A stretch of DNA of 64,000 nucleotides from Lepidurus packardi (GCA_023053545.1 JAKZAN010000002.1:8738790-8802789), one strand, 5' to 3'. Shown: positions 23,057-36,700, counted from the first letter of the stretch. The notes: generated by a model not told the origin, from the letters alone. Translations and numbers: made by a program.

Positions 23057-23908
23057 TCAAAACTGTGTTGTACCGTGCCAAGGAGTCCACGCAAAGGGAT
23101 TCAGAACCTCTTCGCTTCGCATACGAATAGTATTCCCGGCGTAAGCTATCTGTATAACAGTGCCTCCGAATTTATCATTCCATGGCACTATGGTTACCAA
23201 GACCGAATATCCAGAAGGATTGCCAAAATTTGCAGGTAAACCAACGACACTGTTTGTTTTGAAATCGTAGTACACGCCGGATCCCTTACTGCGGCATTGG
23301 GCAGGATTCAAATTTTCTGATCGAGTATCAGGAATGTTCATACGGGAACCCGCCACGGCGCTCGGGATGCTAATTGTGGAGATTTTTGTTTGCAGGGTTA
23401 ATATGGATTGGTCAAGTTTTTCTTGAAAGGTTTTAGACGCAATTGCAATCGCTTCATCCTTGACAGTTTTCAGGCGCTGCTCCAAGAGTGTCCCCTTGTC
23501 GAGTAATTCCCGTTTCAGGACAAATTCGCTGGATATGTTTTTCACCAGTCCAGGTCTGTCTATTAACTTCAGAATTCTTTCTTCAATTTTTGCCATGACC
23601 AATGACCGGTTGAACATCGGGAACGGAAAAGCGTTATCAGATTTGTTTTGGGCGTCCTCCTGGTCAGCTTCCCACAAGGTACCATCAATGTTAACATTAG
23701 AGCGAATGTGTTGCAAGGAAAGTAGTCTGATTACACGAAGCACGAATTCATCCGAATTGCACCGGCTAACTGAAAAATATATTGATCTTTCATGACTGTC
23801 AAGATAATTTTAAATGCTACGGTAGTTACCAGTTGATGTTGATATTGGATCAGTATGTGCAAGGTGGCTGTAGAAGCCCACTATCAGGAACGAAACTAAA
23901 GCCCACAT
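23057..23908 (-). CDS. Secreted coiled-coil protein with C-terminal knob-like domain, copy C
   Basis: Exons 23908-23830 and 23769-23057, phase 1 junction, about 263 residues. The signal peptide (MWALVSFLIVGFYSHLAHTD) is nearly that of copy B. The shared order follows: FVLRVIRLLSLQHI, a KIEERILKLIDRPG helix, FQEKLDQSILTLQTKI, IPDTRSENLNPAQCRSKGSG, YSVLVTIVPWND, GGTVIQIAYAGNTI and W..W at the C-terminus. It keeps the MAKIEERI helix that copy B has lost but copy A has (MAKLEEI), so the full-length form is ancestral. Function unknown; secreted and probably oligomeric by inference. Confidence 0.8.
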
Positions 23909-23982
23909 ATTACTTATAGCGATTTCAAAGGTGTGCTTTTCGCTACTCTTCTCATACTGTTTAGAATATGTCATTTGCTTTG

Positions 23983-23990
23983 TATTTATA
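23983..23990 (-). promoter_or_regulatory. Candidate TATA box of knob gene C
   Basis: TATAAATA on the minus strand, 75 bp upstream of the ATG, at the same place as in copy B. Confidence 0.6.
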
Positions 23991-24159
23991 CCAATATGGG
24001 TTTATTTATATTTTACGATTTTGGAGTGTATTGCATAGCTTTGGTTACAACAGATGCCTTCAGAAACCAATAGGTTATATACCAACACAATGCCTGAACG
24101 TGACTTAGGAGAATAAACGAACGATTATACTGTCATTACATCCCTGCACTAGTGTAACC

Positions 24160-27100
24160 CGTGGAACTCCAAATAAGACTGAAACAGAATCTTTCGGGAA
24201 TCTTTGACTTCCAAACAAAGAACTATTTTCCATAACAGCTTCACGAAATATTCCTGCGATAAAGGTCAGTCAGACCTGTAGGAATTTCAAAGCTGTTCTC
24301 CCCTCAGGCAATTTTAGAAACTTCTTTAGGTACCGCCATTACTGCCCAAAGGAGTGTCCCCGCTTATCCCTAACCACTCACCCTGCGCGGGTCGAGTATA
24401 CCGATTACTGCCAACCTGCACAAATTCTTATGCTTTTGGAATGATTCCAACCTCCCCCCCTGCGCCCTTCGAGTAGGGCTATTACTGCAACACTGCTCTA
24501 GTCGCTGCACCGAGGTCAGCTAGCGCTTGAATACTCAGCAATGGCTAAAGACTTGGTTCCGGTCTGTATGAAGTTAGTTGACAACAGCCCAGTAGAGTTA
24601 ATTATTGGCTTTATTAACTCCAATTTACCATGGGACCGTTTTTAGTAGCAACATTTCGGGTGGGGACACGACAATGATCCAGTCTGGCCCTTTGAAACAC
24701 TGAATGTTTTCTTCAATCATTTAACCCGTTCAAACCGGGAATATAGAACTTGAACGTAGGGTGATCCATCGCTTGAAACTCTATCCCAAGGTCTTCAACA
24801 TCCAACTGAGAAGTTGGTTGAAAACAGTTGCCCTACAGTCGACGAAATTGGTATCCCTTTTGAACCCCGTATTGCAGTAAACATCAAACTGTAAAAAATA
24901 TATTTCGAGACTAATAGTTAAAATGTGCCGCCACAATCTACATTACTCATACTTCTGCAGATGTCACCCGAAAACCACAACAACAAACATGGAGGTGAAA
25001 CCATGGAGATGAAACACCGATCGGTTACGATCATTGAGTAAAGATGCACATAAGGCTCTCCCCGATAGACGTTTTTTTGTACGTTTTCCGTTTTTCCATG
25101 CCGATACGGAAGGAAAGACCATAAGAAAGATCCCTAAACACGAAAACGTAAAAAAACACACGTCTGTCGTGGACAACAGACTTGTGGTATCCCTGTGTGG
25201 TATCAGACACATCGATTATGTGTGGTATCAGACATCGATTATGAACTTGTTAAAGTGTGAATACTAATAGTATGGGAAAAAATCAATTCACTCTTGTTCA
25301 GCTCAGATAAGCTAGGGAATTGATACAGTAAACACTTAATTTACGCGATTATAATATATTTGCTTCCTTTTAGGTAAAAAAAAAATCTCAAAATTTCATA
25401 AGCCGATGTACGAATTTTTTATATTTTATCTTACAACTATTGTTAATTCCTTAATAACTTAGTTATTGTCATGTCTTTTCCCGTTGGTTAAAAGCAGAAA
25501 ACACTCATGAAAGATCCTTCGAAAATTTTCTGTTATAAAATCCGGAAATTAGCATGTTTCGTTATGAAAACCTAGACATGTCCGGACAAGTTCAGGAGAA
25601 CCGATTCACAAGTTTGTTGCCGCTGCACCGATGTGCACCCTGAAGCACCCCTAGAGAAACGGTCTAAAGGCTGGAAGTTGCTCCCTAGCAGGCAGTCAGT
25701 CCGGAAATGCTTTTCTCTAGCGATGTTGTTTAAGCTAGTAGTTAAGCTTTATAACATAGTGAGTTAAACATTGCCAATCGGATTAAGTGTTATCTTGGAA
25801 AGCCTCGAAGCAATTCAAGTGCGCGTTTAAAGTGTAAAGTGTGGTGACAAAAGGCTGGTCAGGTCTACGCCAGTAAAAAAAATATGTTTTTAAGTGTGCA
25901 ATCTTTTTCATCATCCTACTACATCATCACCTGCCTTACATCATCCTTTGCTGTCGACAAGATTTGCAACTTTAATCTGCTAAATTGGTAATCTGTTACT
26001 TAGAGGTAGCTATTTAACCTTCTGTGGGAATCGGGAGAACCAGAAGGAATACGTATGCCAGGAGTTAATTGTTGGCCAGTTAGGTCTTTTGCTGCAACTC
26101 CCTGCAACTTCCTGGGCGGAGAAAAGTCTTTGTTGTCACCATTCGTTAGTTCTTTAATGGTAACAAAGAAACTTTTCTGTGGTCAACGGGAGGGCAATGA
26201 TTTGGGGAGCCTCTACTGAAGAACGCGGCCCAGGCAGGGATGGAAGTTTCGTCTGTGGAAGCATTTGGCTGATCCTTATGATTCCTTCTTGCCCTTTCTT
26301 CAATCCCCAGTGTTTACAAGAGCGAAAAATGCAAAGACGTGGTACGTGTCTCTTTCCTTCAACCGTCCCGTTCATCGAACTTCAGCCCTGGTTCTTCATC
26401 ATCCATTGAACAATTACTTAAGTTATTAAATTTATGTTTTTATACAGGCCGTTGCTTCTTTTGGTCCGTGGGTGTGCTTTCTTCAATTCCGTTTTTTTTT
26501 TCAAATTGTCTGTCAACGCCAAAATCAACTTCAGAGAGTTGGCGAGATCAGAGGGTTGGCGAGATCGAGAATGGAACCCCCCCTTTTCCCCCAAGTCGTT
26601 GTTAAAACGTAAAGGTTTAATTTTGAGGAAATTTTCCTTCTCTTTTAATTTTTTTAAACATATTTTATGAAGAATGTCGGAAATTCAAACTATTGTACTA
26701 ATTTCTTATTTTTGTTGAATTTCAGTGCTAAGATGGGGAGTTTTATAGACATTTGAAGAGATTCAGAAAGTGTTTTTGCGTGTAAAGAAAACGTCAGTTT
26801 TAAGGTTTGGTTTTACTCGTTTGTATAAAATTCCTACTAACTTTTTTCCTACTTTACGTTTCATTGCAGGACCTTTGGTAACCTTGACCGATTAAAGTGG
26901 GTTAAAGGTGTCGAAGGGGGAGGGGAGGACAATTGGGTGTTATGACGTTCATATGATGTTCCGAAGTGAAAAAAATAAGTGAGGTCGGCTTGGCCAACGT
27001 CTCAAACGTTTGTAACTTGTGTTGTTGTTTTTTATTTGTCACCAGAAGTCCACAAACGCGAATCTGGTTTTAAGTTTTATCATTCTCCAAAGTGAAACTG

Positions 27101-27960
27101 GTTTTCATACGTTTTCGCTTTTCACACTCGTTTCGGGGTGCTTTCCTCTGCGGAAGTGTTTGTGGACATTACTTATTTGTAAGTTTGACACTTTGTTAAT
27201 TAATTGATTTCTGGTGGAAGACGAAACTGACTTTGATGTTCATCTCGAGTCGGACAGGAAAGCGAAATGTAAGTTACCTTTTTAGTGCGTTTAATATTAT
27301 GATAAATTGGATTTCATTTTAGCTTATTATAGTTGAAGTGGAACGATCTCAACGATATGCAAATTAAATATTTTGCTTCCACCAGGAACTGCTTATTTGC
27401 TTGTGTTATATCCAGAACGTTCTCCGTAAAACCTAATTTCCAAAAGTGTCTTTGTTGTACGATTTGTAATATTTGAAATAAAAACGAACATTTTGAAATT
27501 TTTGCGTGATTAAAAAAAAAGACGCGAAAAGAGGTGGGGCCTCAGCAAAAAGATCTAATCCAACTGGTGGAATGGTAAAAAATCCGATTGGTAAAAAATT
27601 TGGGTAATTTTTTTGTGAGGCTTTTAAAAATTCCGCCAGAAAGGGTGGGGCCTACGCAAAAAGGACGAATCCTATTGGGGGATTCGGCCAGAAAGTGGGC
27701 GTGGTTCCTTTTCAAGCTGGAAAAGCGTTTTCAGGGCTTTTCTCCATAAGGAATAATGCTGTATCAAGGGGGTCCCCTTCAAAAATCGTGAAAAATTGAG
27801 AGCCTCGCCCCTTTTCCTTGTTCGCAACTCCCCTGCTCGGTTTCCTATCCCCGATATCACGCTTATAATGCCGAAGATTCAATTTCGAATTTGGGTATAG
27901 GAACCGGGAAGCCATGATGTACATTACAGAGAAAGGGAGCGAATTTATATTTAGTTTTTT
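24160..27960. other. Gene-poor stretch
   Basis: I found no supported exon in these 3.8 kb. Open frames of 60-90 codons exist (for example 24964-25212 minus and 26339-26605 plus) but carry no motif and no good splice partners. Around 27530-27690 the sequence GTGGGGCCT.. GCAAAAAG.. AATCC occurs twice about 120 bp apart, a small diverged repeat. The rest is AT-rich unique DNA. Confidence 0.5.
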
Positions 27961-27974
27961 TGACGAAATAAAAT

Positions 27975-28050
27975 GCCTCGACAGGGATTCGATCCGAAGA
28001 CCTCTCGCACCCCACGTCAACGTGTTATCCACTCGGTCACACGCTTATAC
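27975..28050 (-). repeat. tRNA-Ser-like relic or SINE head
   Basis: On the minus strand GTGACCGAGTGGATAA resembles the D-arm/box A of tRNA-Ser (GTGGCCGAGTGGTTAA), and GGATCGAATCCCTGTCGA resembles its T-arm/box B and 3' part. The acceptor stem does not pair and the T stem is poor, so it is not a working tRNA gene. It is either a decayed tRNA or the promoter head of a SINE whose body would extend to lower coordinates. Confidence 0.5.
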
Positions 28051-28559
28051 CAAGATTGTGTTGAAAGTTGTATAAATAGAACACATGAAAAGGCTGGTGT
28101 ACGTGGGTGCTATCCAATCTTTTAGTTCAATTTATACAAACGTGACACTTCAGTGAGCCAATAGCCATACCTTGTCTTCTTTAGAAGCTCGCATTACTAT
28201 ATAATATTACTTTGTATTATTTAAAACGTATTACAAAATCCTTACCTAGTTCACAAGTCAAAATCATTAAAAAATGATTACAAGGCCATGTGTATGCTTG
28301 AAGTTATTTGTATTAAAAGCTCACACATACAATGTACAGCTTCATATGATCCTTACAGTCCTTACATCAAATAATACGTAAAAGACTGGGATTACTCAAG
28401 TGTTGGGGAAGAATATCACCTTATAACATCGAGGATGACATGACTTGAATACACCTTAGGGATGTTGGACACCGTTGAGGCACTGTCTATACTTATCTCG
28501 AGGAAATTTTGCCCCGATTTTTTTTCGATTAGGTGTCAGTAAAGTTGAGGATTTTTGTC

Positions 28560-28992
28560 TAAAGGCGGCCGTACACACTGGAAGTTTTAGTGCAAGTCCC
28601 TTCCCGGAACTTCTTCCCGATTGAAATTCCAATGTGTAAGCGTTTAGGCATTTTGTGCCTCTGAGACCCTAATCCCTTAGTCAAAGGAGCGCTTCTAGAA
28701 GCCATTTTACTTTTCAACAGAACGCGCTAAAAGTGAAGATCGATTCTGGTTGGCTGACGATTTAGAAAACTTCCTAGTAGATGGGAAAGTTAGGCGTACA
28801 AATAGGAAGTTGAGACTGCCCCAGCGGACTAAAAACTACAAATCAAAGATATAATAATTTTATCTTCGAGGAAACTTCAGAGGGAGCGTTTTTTTCCAAT
28901 TCTGCCAGCACGTACACATGGGAATTTCAATAGGGAAGCAAGTTTCGGCAAGGAGCTTGCGCTAAAACTTCCAGTGCGTCCGGACGCCTTAA
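28560..28992. mobile_element. PIF/Harbinger-type MITE with long terminal inverted repeats
   Basis: The element is 28563-28989 (427 bp). The left end, AGGCGGCCGTACACACTGGA..., and the reverse complement of the right end, AGGCGTCCGGACGCACTGGA..., match over about 75 bp including GAAGTTTTAG.GCAAG and ATTGAAATTCC. Both sides are flanked by TAA (28560-28562 and 28990-28992), the 3-bp duplication of PIF/Harbinger insertions. It has no open frame, so it moved with a transposase supplied from elsewhere. Confidence 0.82.
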
Positions 28993-30706
28993 GACTCGCT
29001 GATTCTTTCCTTTCCACTGCAAAGCAGTGCAAAACTTGAATAGGACAGATAACTATTAAACAAACCGCAAGTAAAATCAAGGCCAACATAGGCCAACTTA
29101 GATAATAGATGAACTTGAATAACTTATACTGTGCGATGTACTTTTAACATTGTTTCAAGTGCTGGTATTGCCGAATATTTATAGCATTTCGTATTTGGTT
29201 CGAAATGTATAGTTCAGGGATCTTCACATTCTCCCGAAAAACACCCATTTCGTAATCATGGCTTTGCAATAACTTATGCGATATGACCCTTGTTTGCACT
29301 TATTTGACCATTGACCCTTGTGTAATATATTACTGCTAACTTTATTTAATAGAATTGGTAGGTTTTAGTTGTTTAAGGTACGTTCATATTGCAGTTCGAC
29401 TTGTCAAGAATCTTCAAGATTCTTCAAGAGTTTAAGTTAGTCCGACATATTTTTGTAAAGTAACAGTCTCGCTTGACTGTACTAGCGCAATAAGTGATTC
29501 ATTGTTATGCATCCTTATCTCCCCCTTCATATCGAATAGCGACTGTTAAACTAAGCCTAATTGAGACACTTGTAAAACCCTCGGAAATATTGCTCCATCC
29601 CAACCAGCTACAAACAAACGCTTGCCGTATTGCTGAATAACAAGCTTCTGTAGGACCATTGAAACTCAACCTTTGGTGTTGAATTTAAGAGCTGTCAACA
29701 GATTTATGGATAATCCAGTCGCTTTATAATTCAAGATTCCATTGTAAATTTTGCATTTACTCCCCACATCTTTCGTTCTAGTACAATATCGTACCATATA
29801 CAGGCATTCTTTTTCTGCCGTAGCTAAACAATTACTACAGTGCTAAGAGCCAATGTTTGCAACAACTTTTACACTTATCCAGGAGGGACTGTACAATTTG
29901 GGGAAATTTGATGGGGCGCAACTTAAATGAGAATAACGCACTCGCAATTGCTCCTGAGCACACATAACATGATTCTTACCCCACGGCTCGATTTTTGTTA
30001 AAAAAAAGGAAAGACAGATTAGCCATGCAACATTGAAAAGAAAGAGCCAGGAAAATTTCTGGTAAAAATTACAGGAGCGAGAGGAAATGTAGGACTTTGT
30101 GGATGAGAACTTTGGACACTAACCATAAAGTTTTAAATAAAATGGCCTCCGCACAAAAAGCGAAGAATTATCATGAGCAAACGGCGATAATTGCGGGGGG
30201 GGGGGGGGGGGGGGAACAATAAACCAAAGGACATAATAACGGGAGAAAAATTAAAGGACAAAAAATAAACAAAGTATCACAATGCAAACACGGGCTTTTG
30301 GCATTTCTTGTGAGTTTCTGCTTAAAAAACTAGGCTGCTTTGTAATGAGAGGAGAAGTGCTGTGAGTTTTAAAAACAGTCAGATTTTTGTTGATTTCTAT
30401 CTTTCACTTCTATACAGTCAATTGACCCGCGCCAGACTGGGTGTGTATGTATGGAAACGTTAACGGGAAGTAAACAAACGTCATCAAATTTTCAGGGCTG
30501 AATTTGGCTAACTAGAATCAAGGAACTTCCGCGCGTTTTGCAATTCGAACGATTTTGTTTAGAGGTGTGATAACAAACGGGCGTTATTTAAGACTTGCCC
30601 CGTTCCTATTCAGTGTGTTAAACGTATTCATTCGTTCCTGGGCGAGTCAAAGGTTCCATTGTCTAAAAGTAAAAAACAACAACATAACTGAGTAAGATGA
30701 TCTTAT
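28993..30706. other. Non-coding stretch 3' of the lipophorin receptor gene
   Basis: No coding exon was found. The part next to 30706 should be the 3' untranslated region of the receptor gene. A homopolymer run is listed separately. Confidence 0.5.
30195..30214. repeat. Run of 20 G
   Basis: An uninterrupted G20 tract on the plus strand in otherwise AT-rich DNA. Its true length may be uncertain from sequencing. Confidence 0.95.
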
Positions 30707-33700
30707 CTAAGCGAATAGGAGTTCTAATACTTCTTCTGCTGGCGTTGTAGGCTCGTAGCTTGCTCTGGTCTGGATTTGGTTTTTCTCCAAAGCGAAACGA
30801 TCTTCGGTTGTTTTACGGTAAACCGGATTATCGAAGTTCATGTTTGCTCCATTACGTTTCAACACGTGCCGATATACAAGGTATGCCAACTACAAACGAA
30901 AAAAATGTAATAAATTGAAATATAATACAATATAACTACAAATAATGTAAAAGTTTTATTAACAGTAAAACTTAGATAATTTATTTTACAAACAATCAAA
31001 CTTACCAACGCTAACATTACTACTACAGCGCTAACAATGCCGATGACTATACCAGCTAAAGCTGCTGGTTCGGAATCCACATCTTTTCCGTAGTTTCCCT
31101 TCTGCTGTGACGACACATCTTCGGAATCCAATGAAACTGTTCCATTCTTCCCGGCTAAATAGCACAAACAAGGTCAGTTACGGGGACATAAAATATACAA
31201 AATGAGTTAGAGCATTACTCAAGTAATCCCAATAATTGTCAATAACACCCATTGCAAACTTTTAACTCACTCAATTCCGTGCCAGGTTAACTCTAGAGCG
31301 TGACTAAACTGACTGACTTGACAAATACAAGGTTTCGACATGCTACTCGGACATGTTATCTCACAGATTTCTACCGAACCCCAAAGCAAAGGTCAACCAG
31401 ATAGTTACTATGATAACCAGTCAAGCACCTGTAAACAAAACAAACCAAACCCACCTGTTGTCTCACTGTCTGTGATGCTGATTTCTTCAAATGCATGCGT
31501 GGACGCTACGGGAATAGTTGCTAGAGTTGGAGCAGTTTCAGCCACCTGGTTGTCCCCATAAGTCAAACTCACCGATGTGGCGGGCCGAGGCAATATACGA
31601 GCTGTTAAAAGGCGCAAGTCATAACCGTTTTGTTAACCAAGTTTTCCCCCGTATTTAATCATTTTAAGTTAGTATTTCTGTTAAACATGCTTTTGTTCTC
31701 CAGTACAAGCCGAGGAAAGCAAGAAAGGAACATTGGCTTTGATACCTTCTTCGATGCAGTTTAGTCTGTCGCTCATTAAGACGAAACCGTTTGGACAGGC
31801 ACAGGAGACGCGTGGCGAAGCAGAATTAAGTTGTGGAGCTGGCAGACACAAATGCGAGCACCGACCGTTCAAAGGAAGGCAGTAATTGATGCCTTCAGGC
31901 TGACGATATGCATGATAGACGTGGACAGTCATGGGCATGACCAACTGGGAATTCCGTGACTAGAGAAGATCAAAGAAAAAGCACGTCTAAGTAGATATTC
32001 TAATTTCGTACCTTAGAAAAATAAGTACCGACTATCTGTTTTCTTGTTATGAGGGAAAAAAGGTTACGAAACCCTGGAATTACGAAAAACTTACAAAATG
32101 GGTAGATGTGACCGGTGCTGCTTCTTTGCCGTTGAACTTATTGGCTTTCATGATAGCTTGCTGGTCCCAATCGCTCCAGTAGACCCAGTCCTCAAAAGTG
32201 GTGATGGAGAAAGGGTGTTTGAGCATTTCTGGGGATGTGAGAATCAAACGACGCTGTGAGCCGTCGAAATTGCAAGACGCGATGAGATTCAGCTTTGCGT
32301 CAGCCCAGTACAACCGTCGAAGCACCAAATCCAAAGTAATGCCGTTGGGCCATTTAATGTGAGAATCCACAATAGTTTGCCGGTGTGATCCATCCATGCC
32401 AGCCCGCTCGATACGAGGAGAAACGCCCCAGTCGCTCCAATACATCCATCTAGAATACAAAAGAATAGGTAAATTGGTAGGTTCACTACATCATATGTAA
32501 AAAAATCTTAGAAAAACCGATCTTAAATCAATTCGACAGCCTAATAAAAAGGAAAATAATAAAACACTAAACCACAACAAAACACTATTTGTTAACCACA
32601 GCCTTAGAACAATCTACCTAGATGAAAACGACTTTGAAATTATGGATATTTAATCACCTTCTACTTTTGACAACTTCTACGCTTGCAAGCTCTTAATTTA
32701 GCTATAAAACCAAGAATTAATCGCATATTGAAACTAAAGTAAACTACTGACGAATAAAATTTCAAAAACTGAAGTGAATAATTTGGAATGAATAGATATT
32801 TGGAATGAATAGATAGTTACAAAAAACTAAAAATTAAATATAAAATTAAAAGTAAATTAAGACTTTACCCTTCAATAGGATCCAAAGCAATAGATCTGGG
32901 TTCCTGCAAAGCGTCAATGACTAGAGATTTCCGGTTCCGTCCTTCGAAGTCTGCCACGGCGATAGTGTTCTTGCCCGTATCTGTCCAATACAAATGATTA
33001 TAAACCCAATCCACTGCCAACCCATCAGCCGTTACTAAATCATCTTGGACTACGACGGTCGATGCTGAGCCTTCGTCGATAGGCGCTCTAAGTTTCGCCC
33101 CCAAAGAAAAAAAAATTAAAGAGTTATGATACGGTACGATTTTTGCCAAAATACGTTACTTGTATATTCTTTCATCGTGGGCATCACTCCAGAAAATCAT
33201 GCCGGTTTTAAAATGAAAATCCAGGGCGGTGGCAGAGCGGGTACTGTTGACAATTGCAGTCATATCTTTACGATCCAGAGCTAAGCGCCGGATATCTGTC
33301 CGGTGAGCGAATAGCAAAGATGCGTGTCCTTCAATTGCTTTGCATAGAGTTCGGTCTTGAGGATCGCGCTGATACCCCTCCAGACATTCACACTTAAACG
33401 AGCCCTTTTCATTGATGCACGTTTGAGAGCACACGCCTGGTTCTTGACATTCATCAATATCTTTTGAAGTTTGAAAAGAGACGGGAAGAAAAAAACGATA
33501 CATTAAGGTTTGCCACACAATTTTCACACGTCTTTCTTCTTTCCTTTATTAGTAGAAAATGGGATATCGCAAGTTACAGCGTGAAAAAGTATATAATTAC
33601 CATCGCAGATTGCACTGACGGAGCAATCTTGATCTGCCAGTGTGCAATAGAATTAAAGCAGCAGAGAAAGGACATGAAGAGAGATTAGAAATAGTGAAAC

Positions 33701-36700
33701 AACCAAAAGAGTCGGTTAGAGTTCTCTGAGATTTCAAACGCCTTAAAACAGAAAGAAAGAGTTTCAAAGCATTTTCAAGAAAATTTACCATCACACGTGG
33801 CGTTCCCGATCAATCGAAAGCCTGGTCGACATTCGCAACGGTATCCCCATGGAGTGTCAATGCAGGTATGCGCACAGCCTCCGTTGTTGATGTTGCATTC
33901 GTTAGTATTGCACCGGCCTTTTGGCTCGTCTTCCCAGTCACCACAATCGTTCTTTCCATCACAGACTTTGTTGAGGGGCAAGCAAAGTCCACCACCGCAA
34001 TCAAACGTAGTTTCCAAATCACACTGCGCAATCACCGTAGCTACAGACCGTCCGAACAATATCAAAGTTACAAATTAGTCCTCGTTTCTCTTCCTTATTC
34101 TTTTCTTTTCTTACCATTGCAGTGGTGTTCATCTGAGCCATCAGAACATTCTGGCTTATCCGAACATTGCAAATGACCTGGAATACAGTCGCCATTGGTA
34201 CATTGAAACTGATCTGGTCGACACGTCGCCGCACTGCAGTTGGATTCGTCAGAATGATCAGGACAGTCATGATCCCCGTCACATTTCCATGACAGATGGA
34301 TACAGTTGACACGGTCCGCACATTCAAACTCTTGAGGATTGCAATGAGAAGTTACGTTCGGATTCAGAGAAAGGCAACCCTGAAATATCATAAAAGAAAC
34401 CAGAGATTAATACCAGTTAGAATGCAAATTCAAGTCAAATCTCACGAATTTTCTTCAAAGTATAAATTCGCCATTAACAGGGATAAACTTAAAAAACTAT
34501 GGAACTCAGGCCAATAAATAAAAAAGATGATAGATACATTTTTCTTTGGAATTGCAAATGTACCATTAAAAGTACGTATTAAAATATACAGAAAATTATG
34601 GATAGAGTAATGAGAAAAATTAATAAATGCGTTTTCATTTGAATTTCAAATTTACCTCTAAGATGAAACAAAGTTAAAAAAAGAAAGAAATTGAACAAAT
34701 TGAATAAGAAAAACAACGGAATAAGCAATACCTTGACTTGCAAATTTGCCACTAAAATCAAACAAAAATAAAAATTAAACAAAATTGCAGAAGAATGAAA
34801 AGAATGAAATTAGTTAGTTCGGAGGAACTGAGAGGGAGCTTCATTAGGTTGGGATTTACTCAGCGCCAACTTCAAGACAACATAGCAAGCTAGGACAGAT
34901 TGCCACCATACTTGGGCGCCTCCAAAATTAACCTACCTTTTCGTCAGATTCATCATTACAATCAACGTCACCGTCACAACGCCATTTGCTGTTGATACAA
35001 GCACCATCCCCGCAAGTGAAATGAGATTCTGGCGGACAAGTGATCTCGGGGCAATGTTGCTCGTCTGAATTGTCTCCGCAATCGTCGGCGCGATCACAAA
35101 GCCAGCGTTTTTCCACGCAAAGGCCATTGTCGCATGCGAATTGTTCCGCTGTGCACGTAATGTCTAAGAATAAAAACCGCACGTGAGAAATGGAAACCTA
35201 TGCATTTTTTTATAAATAATAAAAATTGCTCTTACTGCAGGCATCTTCATCCGAAGCATCTGCACAGTCATTGTGACCGTCACACATCCACCCTAAGGGA
35301 ATGCACTCTCCAGGCCGGCTTTTACATGTAAACTGTTCGGAACCGCAAACGCGAGCTTCTGTTTCCGCAAATCGAAAGAAACATTTTATTACAATTTCGC
35401 ATAAACTTTAAATTGCTACCAAAATCAATTCGTGAGATATTGATGGATTCTTGTAGTTCATATTATTCTAATAACGAATAACTGTATTTAAATTTCTTAG
35501 GAAAGCCAGTTCACAAGTTATTGGAATGCCAACTTTCGTTCATGACGACAAGAACGTGGCGAGGCGTGGATTATGGCGCTTCTTTATATGGCTTACTGTT
35601 TATTCCTTGCTTCAAAAATAGTAAACAAAGCTCTCGCGGTGCTACGGGTACTGATATGTCTATGACGTCATAAAGCCAGCACCTAATCGTTTTTTTTTTT
35701 AATTTCTCTCCTGAATAGCTTAACTCCTACCACACGCTTGATAGAAAGCAAGAAAAGAAATAACATTTGAACCTTGTTTTTGGCCCTATTTTGAAGACAA
35801 AAAAGGCTGTTTGTTTTTGTAATGGTTGTCCTTTAAAACCAGCAATGGACTACAATCTCAAGTTGCAGTTCCCTTTGACGTAAATTTGGGCCTTTTCTTC
35901 GCTAGACAATAAAACTCATACCGTATGCATGTGAGAATTTTTACAACTGAACAGAACCGACAACTCAACAAATTTTAAATCCCGCTTTCTTGTTGCACCA
36001 TTTATGTCGAAGGATATATACAATTCTATTGCTACAACTAAACCCAACAAGAGCTGGCTTCGAAGCGTACGTAAGTCATCCCCAAAGTCTTCAAGTGTCA
36101 ACTTTTCCATTTTCCATTGTCAAGACTTTCTAGTAGCAAACATCATATTTCATTTTAACATGTTCTCAATGTTTCCAGTTTTCCTCAGCCTTTTATTTAT
36201 TTCTGTTTTATTACCGTCCTCGTTGTTACTGCTTCATCGAATTTAAGGAATTTAAAAGTACTTGAAAAAAATTTCCTACAAGGAATTGTTTTTTCTCCCT
36301 TTTCTGCATGTCCTTTTCCTTGATCTTTGCATGCATGGATAGGCCAAATTACACCATATGGCAGAACCCAGAAAATTCCATGTAAAAAATGACAAAAGTT
36401 ATAATATCTTACGGCATAAAATGGGGTCTTCGTCAGTGCCATCATCACAATCCCTCTCCGAATCACACTGCCATCGTTTGGGTATACAACGGCCGTTCCC
36501 ACATCGAAACTCGGATTCCGAACAGGTGCTCACTTCTGCAATTACATAAGAAAAGACAAAATAATGCCATGAATGATAGATATTATATTTCCATACTTAA
36601 ATAAAATAAAACTTGCATGTCTGAGTTCTATTAGCCTTGTGCCTTGTACATCTTTAACCAAGTATTTCGTTATTTTCTCACGTAAAAAAAGGGAAAAGTG

